Below are positions 32,852 to 41,734 of a DNA stretch of 64,000 bases, in pieces. The stretch comes from DATJGR01 sp041739525 (GTDB taxonomy: Bacteria > Pseudomonadota > Gammaproteobacteria > Pseudomonadales > Azotimanducaceae). The stretch lies in assembly GCA_041739525.1 (NCBI GenBank), contig JBGSNQ010000158.1, positions 124,001 to 188,000 of the forward strand, written 5' to 3'. Made by a program: the position numbers and the translations under genes. Each line of letters begins with the position of its first letter. Position 1 is the stretch's first letter. The notes below the pieces were generated by a model. It saw only the letters and a program-made list of their open reading frames with translations, made no database searches and had not been told where the DNA came from.

Positions 32852-34960
32852 ATGGCGCGGTCACGCATCGGCGAGGTCTGGACCCGCGTCCGAAATCTCG
32901 CCCGTCGTTCGCCTCGACTGACCAGGTATCTCGAAACCCGACGTTCGCTATCGCGCGATGCCATCGTCGATCTCAGCGACGACTTAATCGCCGCACAGGA
33001 CGATGCGTTCCGATACATCTACTTCAACGAGGCATACCGGCTCGAGTTCAAGTCGTTGTGGGGCATCGACCTCACGCCTGGCGCTAGCATGGTCGAGTTG
33101 CTTGCATCGTGGCCCGACGATCTGCAGAACGCGAAGCACCTCTGGTCGCGTGCCCTCGGCGGCGAATCATTCACCGACACCGTCCGCTTCGGACCCGGCG
33201 ATCCCTCGAACGTCTATGAACTCCGCTTCCACCCGATCTTCGATGGGGCCGGTCGTCGCCTTGGCGCCGCGCACATCGTGCGAAACGTCAACGAGCGCTT
33301 CGAGCAGGAACGCCGGATGCGAGTGCGCGAGCGTCGAGCCGATCTGCTCGCCCGACTCAGCGACGCGACACGCACGCTCACGGATGCACATGAGATCTGC
33401 CGCGCAGCGATGCGATTGCTGCGCGAAGCACTCGATGCCGACCGATGCATCTGGGCCGACGTCGAAGGCGACGAAGACCACTTTACGTTCATCGGTGTAG
33501 AAGTTCGGCCAGGGGTATCGACTGTGACCGGGCGGTATCCGGTTTCATCCATGGGCACCGAAGCGCTGCAAAAAATGCGCGCCGGCCTCGCGTTCATCTG
33601 CAGCGATTCGCAGAGCGAGCTACCTGAGGGCGCCGTACGCGAAGCATACGCAGAGACCGGTGTTCGCGCGGTGCTATCGACGCCCCTGCACAAGGCCGGC
33701 CGTTTCGTTGCCGGAACCGGCGTTCACATGTTATCGGCGCGACAATGGACAGCAGAGGAGATCGATTTAGCCCGTGCCGTCACCGAGCGATGCGGCGAGT
33801 CCATAGAACGTGCGCGCGCAGAAATGAAGCTGCGCGAAGCAGACCACCGCAAAGACGAACTTCTGGCCAACCTCGCGCACGACTTGCGCGGTCTACTTGC
33901 GCCCCTCAGCAACGAATTGAGTGCGCTCGAGATCACCGATAAGCCGGAAGAGCGTGCGCGCCTCTACGCCATCATGGGCAGACAACTGAGGCAATTCACC
34001 GCGTTACTCGACAATCTCGCTGACGTGAGCCACATCACACGCGGCGAAATCAAACTCGAGCGAGTGCGTACCGAACTAGCCGCGACGATTCGTGATGCGG
34101 TCGACCGATGCGAACCATCGCGAGGACAGCGTCAGCTGACATTGCGTCTGCCGCCACAACCGGTTCATCTTTATGCGGACGCTGCACGCCTGACGCAGGT
34201 CTTCGCGCACCTGCTCGACAACGCATACCGCGCAACCCCTGCCACCGGGCAGGTAGCCATTTCCGCCGACGTCGACGGAACGACCGCAACGGTCCACGTG
34301 CACGATGATGGTGCCGGCATTGCAGAAGAGAATCTCGAGCGCATCTTCGAGATGCTCGTCCAGCTCCGCCACGCTGACGCCGATAGGACCAACCGCCTCG
34401 GCGTCGGACTCACGCTCGCTAGAAGACTGGTTGAACTGCATGGAGGAACGCTGAGCGCGCATAGCAACGGACTCGAGAGCGGCAGCGAGTTCGTAGTGCG
34501 TTTGCGCGCGCCGTCGGAAACTGCAAGCGGGTCGGAGGGTCCCACGCAACCCACGACCGTAAGGCGCTTGCGTGTGTTAGTTGTAGACGACAACCGGGAC
34601 GCTGCATGGAGCGCGTCGACGCTGCTGACACGATGGGGTCACGACGTCGAAGTCGCGTTCGACGGTCCGACGGCAATCGCGAAGGCGCTTCAGCAGGAAA
34701 CCGAGCTAATGCTGCTCGACCTCGGCATGCCGGAGATCGACGGCTACGAGGTCTGCCGCGCGCTGCGCGCTCAACGACGTGCCGATGGCATGGCGATCGT
34801 GGCGCTCACGGGTTGGGGCCAGGTGGAAGACCGCATGCGAACGTTCGAAGCGGGTTTCGACGCGCACCTGGTCAAACCGATAACCGAAACGGCGCTGCTG
34901 GCGCTGCTGGCAAGACCCGGACCGATCTGGTCTCGCGTCGCTCACCGCGCTTTTGCGTAG
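32852..34960 (+). CDS. Hybrid sensor histidine kinase/response regulator
   Basis: 702 residues, cytoplasmic as no membrane helix is seen. Order: a PAS domain (about 45-155, FRYIYFNEAYRLEFKSLWG), a GAF domain (about 165-330), a HisKA with LANLAHDLRGLLAPLSNEL near 345, a HATPase (ILDNAYRA-like LLDNAYRATPATG, DDGAGIAEENLERIF, GVGLTLARRLVELHGG), and a C-terminal receiver with phospho-Asp in LMLLDLGMPEIDG and Lys in HLVKPI. The signal is unknown. No separate response regulator lies next to it, so output probably passes through an unlinked phosphotransfer protein. Confidence 0.9.
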   Translation: MARSRIGEVWTRVRNLARRSPRLTRYLETRRSLSRDAIVDLSDDLIAAQDDAFRYIYFNEAYRLEFKSLWGIDLTPGASMVELLASWPDDLQNAKHLWSRALGGESFTDTVRFGPGDPSNVYELRFHPIFDGAGRRLGAAHIVRNVNERFEQERRMRVRERRADLLARLSDATRTLTDAHEICRAAMRLLREALDADRCIWADVEGDEDHFTFIGVEVRPGVSTVTGRYPVSSMGTEALQKMRAGLAFICSDSQSELPEGAVREAYAETGVRAVLSTPLHKAGRFVAGTGVHMLSARQWTAEEIDLARAVTERCGESIERARAEMKLREADHRKDELLANLAHDLRGLLAPLSNELSALEITDKPEERARLYAIMGRQLRQFTALLDNLADVSHITRGEIKLERVRTELAATIRDAVDRCEPSRGQRQLTLRLPPQPVHLYADAARLTQVFAHLLDNAYRATPATGQVAISADVDGTTATVHVHDDGAGIAEENLERIFEMLVQLRHADADRTNRLGVGLTLARRLVELHGGTLSAHSNGLESGSEFVVRLRAPSETASGSEGPTQPTTVRRLRVLVVDDNRDAAWSASTLLTRWGHDVEVAFDGPTAIAKALQQETELMLLDLGMPEIDGYEVCRALRAQRRADGMAIVALTGWGQVEDRMRTFEAGFDAHLVKPITETALLALLARPGPIWSRVAHRAFA

Positions 34961-35142
34961 AGCATCGACCATGGGCAACCCGAAAACGGCGCGGCGCGCT
35001 GACGACTGAGGTCCCTGTAAGAAGTCCACGTAGTTTTGCAGCATTTGTACGGCGACAGGGTCATTCGCACGCCGCACGCCAGCAGTCATGACCCATCGTG
35101 AAGCAGGCACATCGTTTGCAGCTCACGCGATTCACGACGTGA

Positions 35143-36434
35143 ATGCGCAATGAAATGAAAGTTGACTCCTCGGTCGCGGATGAGATGCCGTTGCAGCAAC
35201 GATACGAGGCGGTGCGTCAACGCAGCGTCGATCTGTGCACGCCGCTCCAGGTAGAGGACTACGGCGTCCAACCTACCCTGGATGCGAGCCCCCCCAAGTG
35301 GCACCTGGCGCATACGAGTTGGTTCTTCGAGATGTTCGTGTTGAAGGCGCATGCGCCGGAATACACCAGCTTCCATCCGCTGTTCGAATATCTATTCAAC
35401 TCGTACTACAACGCGGTCGGCGAACCATTCCCGCGCGCGAATCGCGGGTACCTGTCGCGACCGACGGTGGCTGACATCCTCGCGTATCGCGCGCATGTCG
35501 ATCACGCAATCGGTGTCCTGCTGACACACCCAAATGATTGCGGGGTGCGGGAAGCAGTTGTACTCGGGTTGCATCACGAACAGCAGCATCAGGAACTCCT
35601 GCTGACGGACATCAAGTGCATTCTGGGCTTCAACCCGCTGCAGCCGGCCTATCGGCCAACCGACGCGCTCTCGAGAGAGGAGGTGAGACAGGATCGATAC
35701 TCGTTCGCCGACCTGCCAGGCGGCATCGTGGAAATAGGTCACCCGAACGGCCGTGGCTTCGCATTCGACAACGAGCAGCCATCTCACCGCGTCCTGCTCC
35801 AACCGTTTCAACTCGGCACGCGGTTGGTGACCAACGCCGAGTACTTGGAGTTTGTGATGGACGACGGTTACGCGCGTCCCGAATTCTGGTTGGCGGACGG
35901 CTGGGCATTACGTAAGAGTGGACGTCTCGATGCGCCCCCTTCTACTGGCGTCAGCGCAACGGGCGTTGGTTTGAGTATCGACTCGATGGAGCGCAACCAC
36001 TTGGTCTGGACACTCCAGTGGTGCATGTCAGCTACTTCGAAGCGGATGCTTTTGCGCGTTGGTATGGAGCTCGCCTTCCGTCTGAGAACGAATGGGAGTC
36101 CGCGGCCAAAACGCTCCAGTCTCCAACCTCATCTGGAAACTTCGCAGAGTCCGGTGCGCTGCATCCATTGCCCGTGCGTCCGGGTGCCGGGCTCGCGCAG
36201 TTATTCGGCGATGCGTGGGAATGGACGGCCAGCGCATACGCGCCCTACCCCGGCTTCCGTACACGTAGCGGGTTGTTCAGCGAATACAACGGCAAGTTCA
36301 TGGCGAATCAGATGGTGCTGCGAGGCGGCAGCTGCGCGACGCCACGCAGTCACATCCGACCGACCTACCGCAACTTCTTCTACCCGCACGACCGCTGGCA
36401 GTTCAGCGGTATTCGACTTGCACAGGACGCCTAG
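35143..36434 (+). pseudogene. egtB: Ergothioneine biosynthesis protein EgtB, frameshifted in a C tract
   Basis: EgtB is the non-haem iron sulfoxide synthase joining trimethylhistidine to a thiol. The first part (from ATG 35143 or 35155) has the DinB-like domain with HLAHTSWFFE and the iron motif HHEQQHQE. The frame is right until GRLDAP. Then a run of five C (35935-35939) breaks it, and the rest (YWRQRNGRWFEYRLDG, YFEADAFARWYGARLP, LFGDAWEWTASAY, RPTYRNFFYPHDRWQFSG) reads in another frame to the TAG at 36434. Three or six C would restore one protein of about 430 residues. Everything else is intact, so this may be a sequencing error or slippage, not decay. egtD begins 1 nt later. Confidence 0.88.
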
Positions 36435-36435
36435 C

Positions 36436-37392
36436 ATGCGCTCGAGTCCGATGATCGATCTCAAGCCGACACTGTCCGAAAGCGCCGTCGAGATTCTCGA
36501 GGGTCTCGTCCGGTCGCCGAAAGCGATTCCGTCGAAGTATCTCTACGATCAGCACGGTTCCGATCTGTTCGAGCTGATTACAGCGCTGCCCGAGTATTAT
36601 CCGACGCGCACTGAAATTCAGATCCTGCGAACCTACTCGGCCGACATAGCACGCCGCGTTGGAACCGGACGACTGCTCATCGAGTTCGGCAGCGGCAGCA
36701 GCGCGAAAACGCGCTTGCTGCTCGAAGCGCTTCGACCTGTCGGTTACGTACCCGTCGATATTTCCCGACAACGGCTCACTGCGTCCGTCGCGTCCCTGCA
36801 TAGAGAATTCGAATGGTTGCAGATCGTTCCCGTCAGCGCGGACTACTGCAGGCCGCTGCGACTTCCCACGGCAGTGACCCTTGGGGCACGAACCGTGTTC
36901 TTTCCCGGTTCGAGCATCGGCAATTTCGAACCGCGCGATGCGGTCGAATTCCTCAGAGGGGTTCGCGACGTGGCCGGCACCAACGGCCAGCTGCTCATCG
37001 GGATCGATCTCAAGAAAGATCGACCTACGATTGAGCGTGCATACAACGACGCCCAAGGTGTCACGGCCGCGTTCACACTCAACGCGCTGCAACATCTCAA
37101 TGACATCGTCGATGCGAATTTCGATCTCGGCGCTTTCCAACATCGTGCACGCTATAACCCCGAAGCGGGTCGTGTGGAAATTCACCTCGTCAGCCAGTCG
37201 GATCAGACTGTCGAGGTCAGCGGACGACGCATTCGGCTGAGTCAGGGCGAAATGATCCACATCGAGAACTGCTACAAATACGAACCCGAGGAATTCGACG
37301 GGTTAGCCGCCCGAGGCGGCTTCAGACGGCTGGCCGCCTGGTACGATCCCAGCAGGTGGTTTGGCGTGCTGCTGTACGCCGCTGCGTCATAG
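36436..37392 (+). CDS. egtD: L-histidine N-alpha-methyltransferase EgtD
   Basis: 318 residues from ATG 36436, just after the egtB stop. It trimethylates histidine to hercynine, the first ergothioneine step. Family segments: PKAIPSKYLYDQHGSDLFELITALPEYYPTR, the SAM site LIEFGSGSSAKTRLLL, VPVDISRQRL, FFPGSSIGNFEP and the C-terminal IHIENCYKYEPEEF. The wrong-frame extension of egtB reads into this gene in the same frame, which would give an apparent fusion but is an artefact of the C-tract shift. Confidence 0.93.
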   Translation: MRSSPMIDLKPTLSESAVEILEGLVRSPKAIPSKYLYDQHGSDLFELITALPEYYPTRTEIQILRTYSADIARRVGTGRLLIEFGSGSSAKTRLLLEALRPVGYVPVDISRQRLTASVASLHREFEWLQIVPVSADYCRPLRLPTAVTLGARTVFFPGSSIGNFEPRDAVEFLRGVRDVAGTNGQLLIGIDLKKDRPTIERAYNDAQGVTAAFTLNALQHLNDIVDANFDLGAFQHRARYNPEAGRVEIHLVSQSDQTVEVSGRRIRLSQGEMIHIENCYKYEPEEFDGLAARGGFRRLAAWYDPSRWFGVLLYAAAS

Positions 37393-37429
37393 CGTCTCAT
37401 TCAGACCGGGTAGTTGTCGCTCGAAACGG

Positions 37430-38869
37430 CTACGCCTGTTTCCTCGATTGTGGTCCCGCGCCGACGATGTTGTCGCGATCGGGGTCGCGCCAACCACCGA
37501 AGGGTTCAGTCATCCCCTTCGCCTGTAACGGACCCCAGCTGTCGACCGCATAGGTATGCACTTCGCTACCCAACGATAGTATCGGATCAACGATGCGCCA
37601 CGCGGCTTCAACCTCGTCCTGACGAGCGAACAACGTCGCATCGCCTATCATCGCGTCGCCGATCAATCGCTCATAGGCATCCATCTCATCGAGATGCTGA
37701 TTGCAAACGAACAGCTCGACGTTTTCGCCTGTCATTCTCTCGCCTGGCAATTTGGCGCGTGCACCCAACGCGATCGCCACATCGGGCCCTAAGCGGAAGC
37801 GCACGTAGTTGTTGGTCGTGTGTCCGCCCAATTCGCCGAAAACCGGTGATGGCGGACGCTTCAACTCGACGATCACCTCGGTTGCGGTGACCGGCAGACA
37901 CTTCCCGGTACGAATGAAGAACGGCACCCCGTCCCACCGCCACGAATCGATATGCAGCCGCATTGCCGCAAACGTTTCTACCTTGGAGTCGGCTGCAACT
38001 CCGGGTTGATCGCGATACCCTTCGAATTGTCCGCGCACGAGACTGTTGCCGCTGAGCGGGCGTATCGAACGAAACACTTTCACCTTTTCGTCGCGCATCG
38101 ACTCGCGGTCGCCGCCCACAGGCGGTTCCATCGCAAGAAAGCCGACGACCTGAAGCAGGTGATTCTGCACGACGTCGCGAATGGCCCCCGCCTCTTCGTA
38201 GAACCGTCCGCGTCCCGCCACGCCGAACCGCTCGGCCATGGTGATCTGCACACTCGCGACGAAATTCCGATTCCACACCGGTTCGAGAAACGAATTGGCA
38301 AAACGAAAGTACAAGAGGTTCTGGACGGGTTCCTTGCCGAGGTAGTGATCGATCCGGAGGATGTCGGATTCGTCGAAGTACTCACGCAGCACGCGATTCA
38401 GCGCCCGGGCCGACTCGAGGTCGCGTCCAAACGGCTTCTCGACGACGACACGCGCGCCCCTGGAACAACCCGACTGGCCAAGACCCTTCAATACCGTTGG
38501 GAACATGCTCGGCGGAATGGCGAGATAGAACAGCGGGTGTCTTGCACCGTCGAGCGCGCGACACAAACTGGTGAATGTCGCAGGGTCGTTGTAGTCGCCG
38601 TCGACGTAGCGAAGCAGGCCGGCCAGTCGTTCCACCGCGCTTGGATCTGCCTCCTTCACGAACGCCGCAACGCCTTCCCTACAGCGCTGCTGTAATCGCC
38701 CCACATCCCACCCCGCACGAGCCACGCCGATCACAGGCACATCGAGGCGGTGGCGTGCGGTCAGCTTATACAGCGAAGGAAAGATCTTCCGATACGCCAG
38801 GTCGCCGGTTACTCCGAGGACGACAATCGCGTCGGAACGTGGGGCTTGTGTCAGTTGAATCGAACTCAT
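37430..38869 (-). CDS. zwf: Glucose-6-phosphate 1-dehydrogenase
   Basis: 479 residues from the ATG at 38869. First enzyme of the oxidative pentose phosphate (and Entner-Doudoroff) route, giving NADPH. The NADP loop is VLGVTGDLAYRKIFPSLYKL, the substrate/catalytic motif RIDHYLGKEPVQNLL, and WNRNFVASVQITMAE and FIRTGKCLP follow. The open frame extends far upstream, but family proteins start as chosen. It is divergent from tusD and convergent with egtD. NADPH from here would serve Gor and TrxB. Confidence 0.94.
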   Translation of the reverse strand: MSSIQLTQAPRSDAIVVLGVTGDLAYRKIFPSLYKLTARHRLDVPVIGVARAGWDVGRLQQRCREGVAAFVKEADPSAVERLAGLLRYVDGDYNDPATFTSLCRALDGARHPLFYLAIPPSMFPTVLKGLGQSGCSRGARVVVEKPFGRDLESARALNRVLREYFDESDILRIDHYLGKEPVQNLLYFRFANSFLEPVWNRNFVASVQITMAERFGVAGRGRFYEEAGAIRDVVQNHLLQVVGFLAMEPPVGGDRESMRDEKVKVFRSIRPLSGNSLVRGQFEGYRDQPGVAADSKVETFAAMRLHIDSWRWDGVPFFIRTGKCLPVTATEVIVELKRPPSPVFGELGGHTTNNYVRFRLGPDVAIALGARAKLPGERMTGENVELFVCNQHLDEMDAYERLIGDAMIGDATLFARQDEVEAAWRIVDPILSLGSEVHTYAVDSWGPLQAKGMTEPFGGWRDPDRDNIVGAGPQSRKQA

Positions 38870-39006
38870 TGCGAATCCATCGCGCGCAGTCACTCCATCG
38901 ACGTTCACCGGATGGTAGCGCAACGCAACCCGGCAGGTCTGTCGCTCTCGCCACGCTACAGTTCGCCGCATATCATTCGCGCCGATATCAGCCGCCGTCC
39001 TACACA

Positions 39007-39399
39007 GTGAACTTTGCGATTGCGATCCACGGTGACGCAGCAACCAGCGAATCTCCGCGTCTGGCGCTGCGCTTCGCCCAATCCGCCATCGCAAAGGGGC
39101 ATGGTATTCACCGGGTGTTCTTCTATCACGCAGCCGTGAACGTCGCGAACGCTCTGGCAGTGCAGCCCCAGGACGAGCGCGATACTGCTGCGGAATGGGC
39201 CACTTTCGCCGCAGAACATGGTGTCGAGTTGGCCGTGTGCGTGGCCGCGGCGTTGCGAAGAGGCGTACTGAGTAGCGATGACGCCGCACGCTATGAACGT
39301 GTGGCCGCCAGTGTGAAGGCACCGTTTCAGATTGTTGGGCTCGGCCAATTGATCGAAGCCGCCATCGTCGCCGACCGCTTCGTTACCTTCAGCGCATGA
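39007..39399 (+). CDS. tusD: Sulfurtransferase complex subunit TusD
   Basis: 130 residues from GTG 39007. DsrE-family protein; in TusBCD it accepts persulfide from TusA on a Cys, here in the segment VELAVCVAAALRRGVLS. It is the first of four genes tusD-tusC-tusB-tusE with overlapping ends. MnmA, the final enzyme of this 2-thiouridine route, is coded at 57.2 kb. The open frame runs further upstream, but no family residues are found there. Confidence 0.88.
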   Translation: MNFAIAIHGDAATSESPRLALRFAQSAIAKGHGIHRVFFYHAAVNVANALAVQPQDERDTAAEWATFAAEHGVELAVCVAAALRRGVLSSDDAARYERVAASVKAPFQIVGLGQLIEAAIVADRFVTFSA

Positions 39400-39746
39400 C
39401 ACCACGACGATTTCTCTTCGTAGTTTCACACGCACCGCATCGAGGCGCGCTTGCTACCGAACTGCTGGATGAATTGCTGATCGGCGCGGTGTTCGAACAG
39501 AGAGTCTCGGTTCTCTTCACGGATGACGGAGTCTTCCAACTGATCGACAACGGACAGACACAAGGCAACGCCGCGCGCGGCTATCTCGCATTGCCGACCT
39601 ACGACATCACAGACGTTTTTGTGGATGGCCGCGCTCTGAAACAGCGTGGTCTCACCGAGGATCTGTTGGCAATACCGGTGCGCGTTCTCACGCGTGGGGC
39701 CATTCGCAAACTGATCGCGCGGCAAGACGTGGTGGTGCCCGACTGA
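39396..39746 (+). CDS. tusC: Sulfurtransferase complex subunit TusC
   Basis: 116 residues, DsrF family. The N-terminus RRFLFVVSHAPHRGALATELLDELL and the segment VSVLFTDDGVFQLI are typical. It overlaps tusD by ATGA and tusB by one base. It forms the structural core of the TusBCD hexamer; no catalytic Cys is seen, as in other TusC. Confidence 0.88.
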   Translation: MTPRRFLFVVSHAPHRGALATELLDELLIGAVFEQRVSVLFTDDGVFQLIDNGQTQGNAARGYLALPTYDITDVFVDGRALKQRGLTEDLLAIPVRVLTRGAIRKLIARQDVVVPD

Positions 39747-40045
39747 TGGCAAGCTTGCACATCATCAACGCATCGTCCGAGCGCAGAGCCGCACTCGAAA
39801 ACTGTCTGCGCGCCGCGTCCCCCGGCGACACGGTTCTTCTCGTCGGCAATGGCGTGTTCTGGGCAGTTGCTTCGATGTACGAAGATGTCGCGAAACGAGC
39901 CTCCGATATCACGTGTGTAGCTCTTGCAGCCGACGTTGCATCACGCGGTATCGGTCATCTCGTGACGGGAGCGGTAAAACAAGTCGACGATGGCGCGTTC
40001 GTCGACCTTGTCGTAACACACCACCCCATCGTCAGCTGGAGTTGA
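39746..40045 (+). CDS. tusB: Sulfurtransferase complex subunit TusB
   Basis: 99 residues, DsrH family: LHIINASSERRAALENCLRAASPGDTVLL and a Trp near the C-terminus (HHPIVSWS). Translationally coupled to tusC. It completes TusBCD with the two preceding genes. Confidence 0.87.
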   Translation: MASLHIINASSERRAALENCLRAASPGDTVLLVGNGVFWAVASMYEDVAKRASDITCVALAADVASRGIGHLVTGAVKQVDDGAFVDLVVTHHPIVSWS

Positions 40046-40049
40046 CGCC

Positions 40050-40355
40050 GTGCGGCTCGATAAAGAGGGTTTTCTCGTCGACCTCTCTGACTGGAACAAT
40101 GCCACGGCGTTAGAGCTGGCAAACCGCGCCGGCATAAGGCTGTCCGATGAGCATTGGGCTGTTATCGCAGTGTTGAGAGACTTCCATCAGACAACCGGTG
40201 TTTCGCCCGCAATGCGCCCCTTCGTGAAACTGGTCGGTGAGCGCTTGGGCGCCGCAAAGGGGACCAGCATCTACCTTTTGTCACTTTTTCCGGGAAGTCC
40301 TGCGAAGCTCGCAGCGAAGATCGCGGGGTTGCCTCGGCCCACCAACTGCCTTTGA
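40050..40355 (+). CDS. tusE: TusE, single-cysteine DsrC-family sulfur carrier
   Basis: 101 residues from GTG 40050. It carries persulfide from TusBCD to MnmA. The C-terminus ends LAAKIAGLPRPTNCL: the penultimate Cys is present, but the second Cys of true DsrC (in the AxxACKIAGLP position) is Ala. This marks it as TusE for tRNA thiolation, not DsrC of dissimilatory sulfur metabolism. It lies 4 nt after tusB and converges with cysG. Confidence 0.9.
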   Translation: MRLDKEGFLVDLSDWNNATALELANRAGIRLSDEHWAVIAVLRDFHQTTGVSPAMRPFVKLVGERLGAAKGTSIYLLSLFPGSPAKLAAKIAGLPRPTNCL

Positions 40356-40359
40356 CCGC

Positions 40360-41730
40360 TCAATGTCGGCTGAGGCGACTTCGCAATGCGACGACTCGCC
40401 CGATGATCACAATCGTTGGGCCGTGCACGTCGGCGCCGGCTACAGTTCGAGCAAGCGCGTTCAGCGGCGCCTCGATGACCTGCTGATCCGGAAGGGTGCC
40501 GCGGGCGATCAAGGCAGCCGGCATTGCAGGGTCCATGCCGTGTGAGATGAGTTCCGCGCATATCTCCGACAACCCCCTGAGTCCCATATAAACGACGAGC
40601 GTCTGATCGGCCTTCGCAAGGTCGGGCCAGTCGAGATTCACGCGATCGCCGGTGAGATTGCCGGTTACGAAGCGCACCGATTGAGCCCAATCGCGGTGGG
40701 TCAGCGGAATGTTCGCGTAGCTTGCGCAGCCAAGAGCAGCCGTGATTCCCGGCACCACCTCGAAGGGGATTGCCTGCTCCGCCAGCGTCTCGATCTCTTC
40801 GCCACCCCGACCGAAAATGAACGGATCGCCACCCTTCAGGCGCACGACCCGATCGCCGGCGCGAGCCGCCTCCACCAGCATCCCGTTGATCGATTCCTGC
40901 CGCACGGAGTGAAATTCACGCCGCTTTCCAACGTACACGCGCCGCGCGTCGCGCCGCGCCATCGCTACCACGTCGGGTGAAACCAGATTGTCGTGGAACA
41001 CGACGTCCGCGCGTTCGAGACACTGCAGTGCTTTCAGCGTGAGCAGCCCAGGATCGCCCGGTCCCGCGCCGACGAGCGAAACGAATCCCGGCGCTTGTTG
41101 ATCCCAGCGCTGCAGGCGCTCTTCGATGAGCAGGTCGGTCAGATCGACGTTCCCCTCATATATGGCTTGTGCAGAGGAACCGTCCAGCAAGTCGTCCCAG
41201 AAACGCCGCCGCGACGCGACATTCGGAATCGTCTGACCCACTCGGTGTCGCCAACGACCCAATGCATCCGCGGCCTTTCCGAGCCCGATCGGCAAGCGTG
41301 CTTCGATGATTGACCGGACACGACGCGCGAGCGTTGGAGAACGCCCGCCGGTGGAAACGGCCACGATGACGGGATCGCGCTGAATGATCGACGGGAAGAT
41401 CACCGATGACAGTGACGCATCGTCGACCGTGTTGATGAGAACGCCTTGCGTGGTAGCGGCTTCGTATACAGCGCGATTCACTACGGAACTATCGGTTGCC
41501 GCGATCACGAGCAACATACCGACAACATCAGCAGGTTCGAACGCGCGCACTCGAATCTCGCCCCGGCCCGCACATAGGTCGCGGACATCTTCGCCAACTT
41601 CGGGTGCAACTACGACAACGTATGCGCCCGCACCGAGCAACCAGTTCAACCTGCGTTGTGCAACCTCACCAGCACCGACCAACAGGCAGCGTCGGTTGGT
41701 GACATCGACGAATAGCGGCAGGTAGTCCAT
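40360..41730 (-). CDS. cysG: Siroheme synthase CysG (trifunctional)
   Basis: 456 residues from the ATG at 41730, the E. coli CysG length. N-terminal dehydrogenase/ferrochelatase domain: MDYLPLFVDVTNRRCLLVGAGEVAQRRL. A linker follows (ARRVRSIIEARLPIGLG), then the C-terminal uroporphyrinogen-III methyltransferase: VSLVGAGPGDPGLLTLKAL, VRLKGGDPFIFGRGGEE and PGITAALGCASY. It makes sirohaem for sulfite/nitrite reductase. It lies 4 nt behind serS on the same strand and ends against tusE. Confidence 0.94.
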   Translation of the reverse strand: MDYLPLFVDVTNRRCLLVGAGEVAQRRLNWLLGAGAYVVVVAPEVGEDVRDLCAGRGEIRVRAFEPADVVGMLLVIAATDSSVVNRAVYEAATTQGVLINTVDDASLSSVIFPSIIQRDPVIVAVSTGGRSPTLARRVRSIIEARLPIGLGKAADALGRWRHRVGQTIPNVASRRRFWDDLLDGSSAQAIYEGNVDLTDLLIEERLQRWDQQAPGFVSLVGAGPGDPGLLTLKALQCLERADVVFHDNLVSPDVVAMARRDARRVYVGKRREFHSVRQESINGMLVEAARAGDRVVRLKGGDPFIFGRGGEEIETLAEQAIPFEVVPGITAALGCASYANIPLTHRDWAQSVRFVTGNLTGDRVNLDWPDLAKADQTLVVYMGLRGLSEICAELISHGMDPAMPAALIARGTLPDQQVIEAPLNALARTVAGADVHGPTIVIIGRVVALRSRLSRH

Positions 41731-41734
41731 CGCA

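Noticed and set aside
34706..35110. 134-codon frame opposite the end of the hybrid kinase
   Set aside because: Two thirds lie antisense to the receiver domain; no ribosome site.
35143..37392. Apparent 749-residue EgtB-EgtD fusion
   Set aside because: The middle (after GRLDAP up to the egtD ATG) is out-of-frame translation of egtB caused by the C5 tract; two genes with a 1-nt gap is the right reading.
40050..40355. DsrC of dissimilatory sulfur oxidation
   Set aside because: Only one of the two conserved C-terminal cysteines is present and no dsrAB is near; TusE fits.
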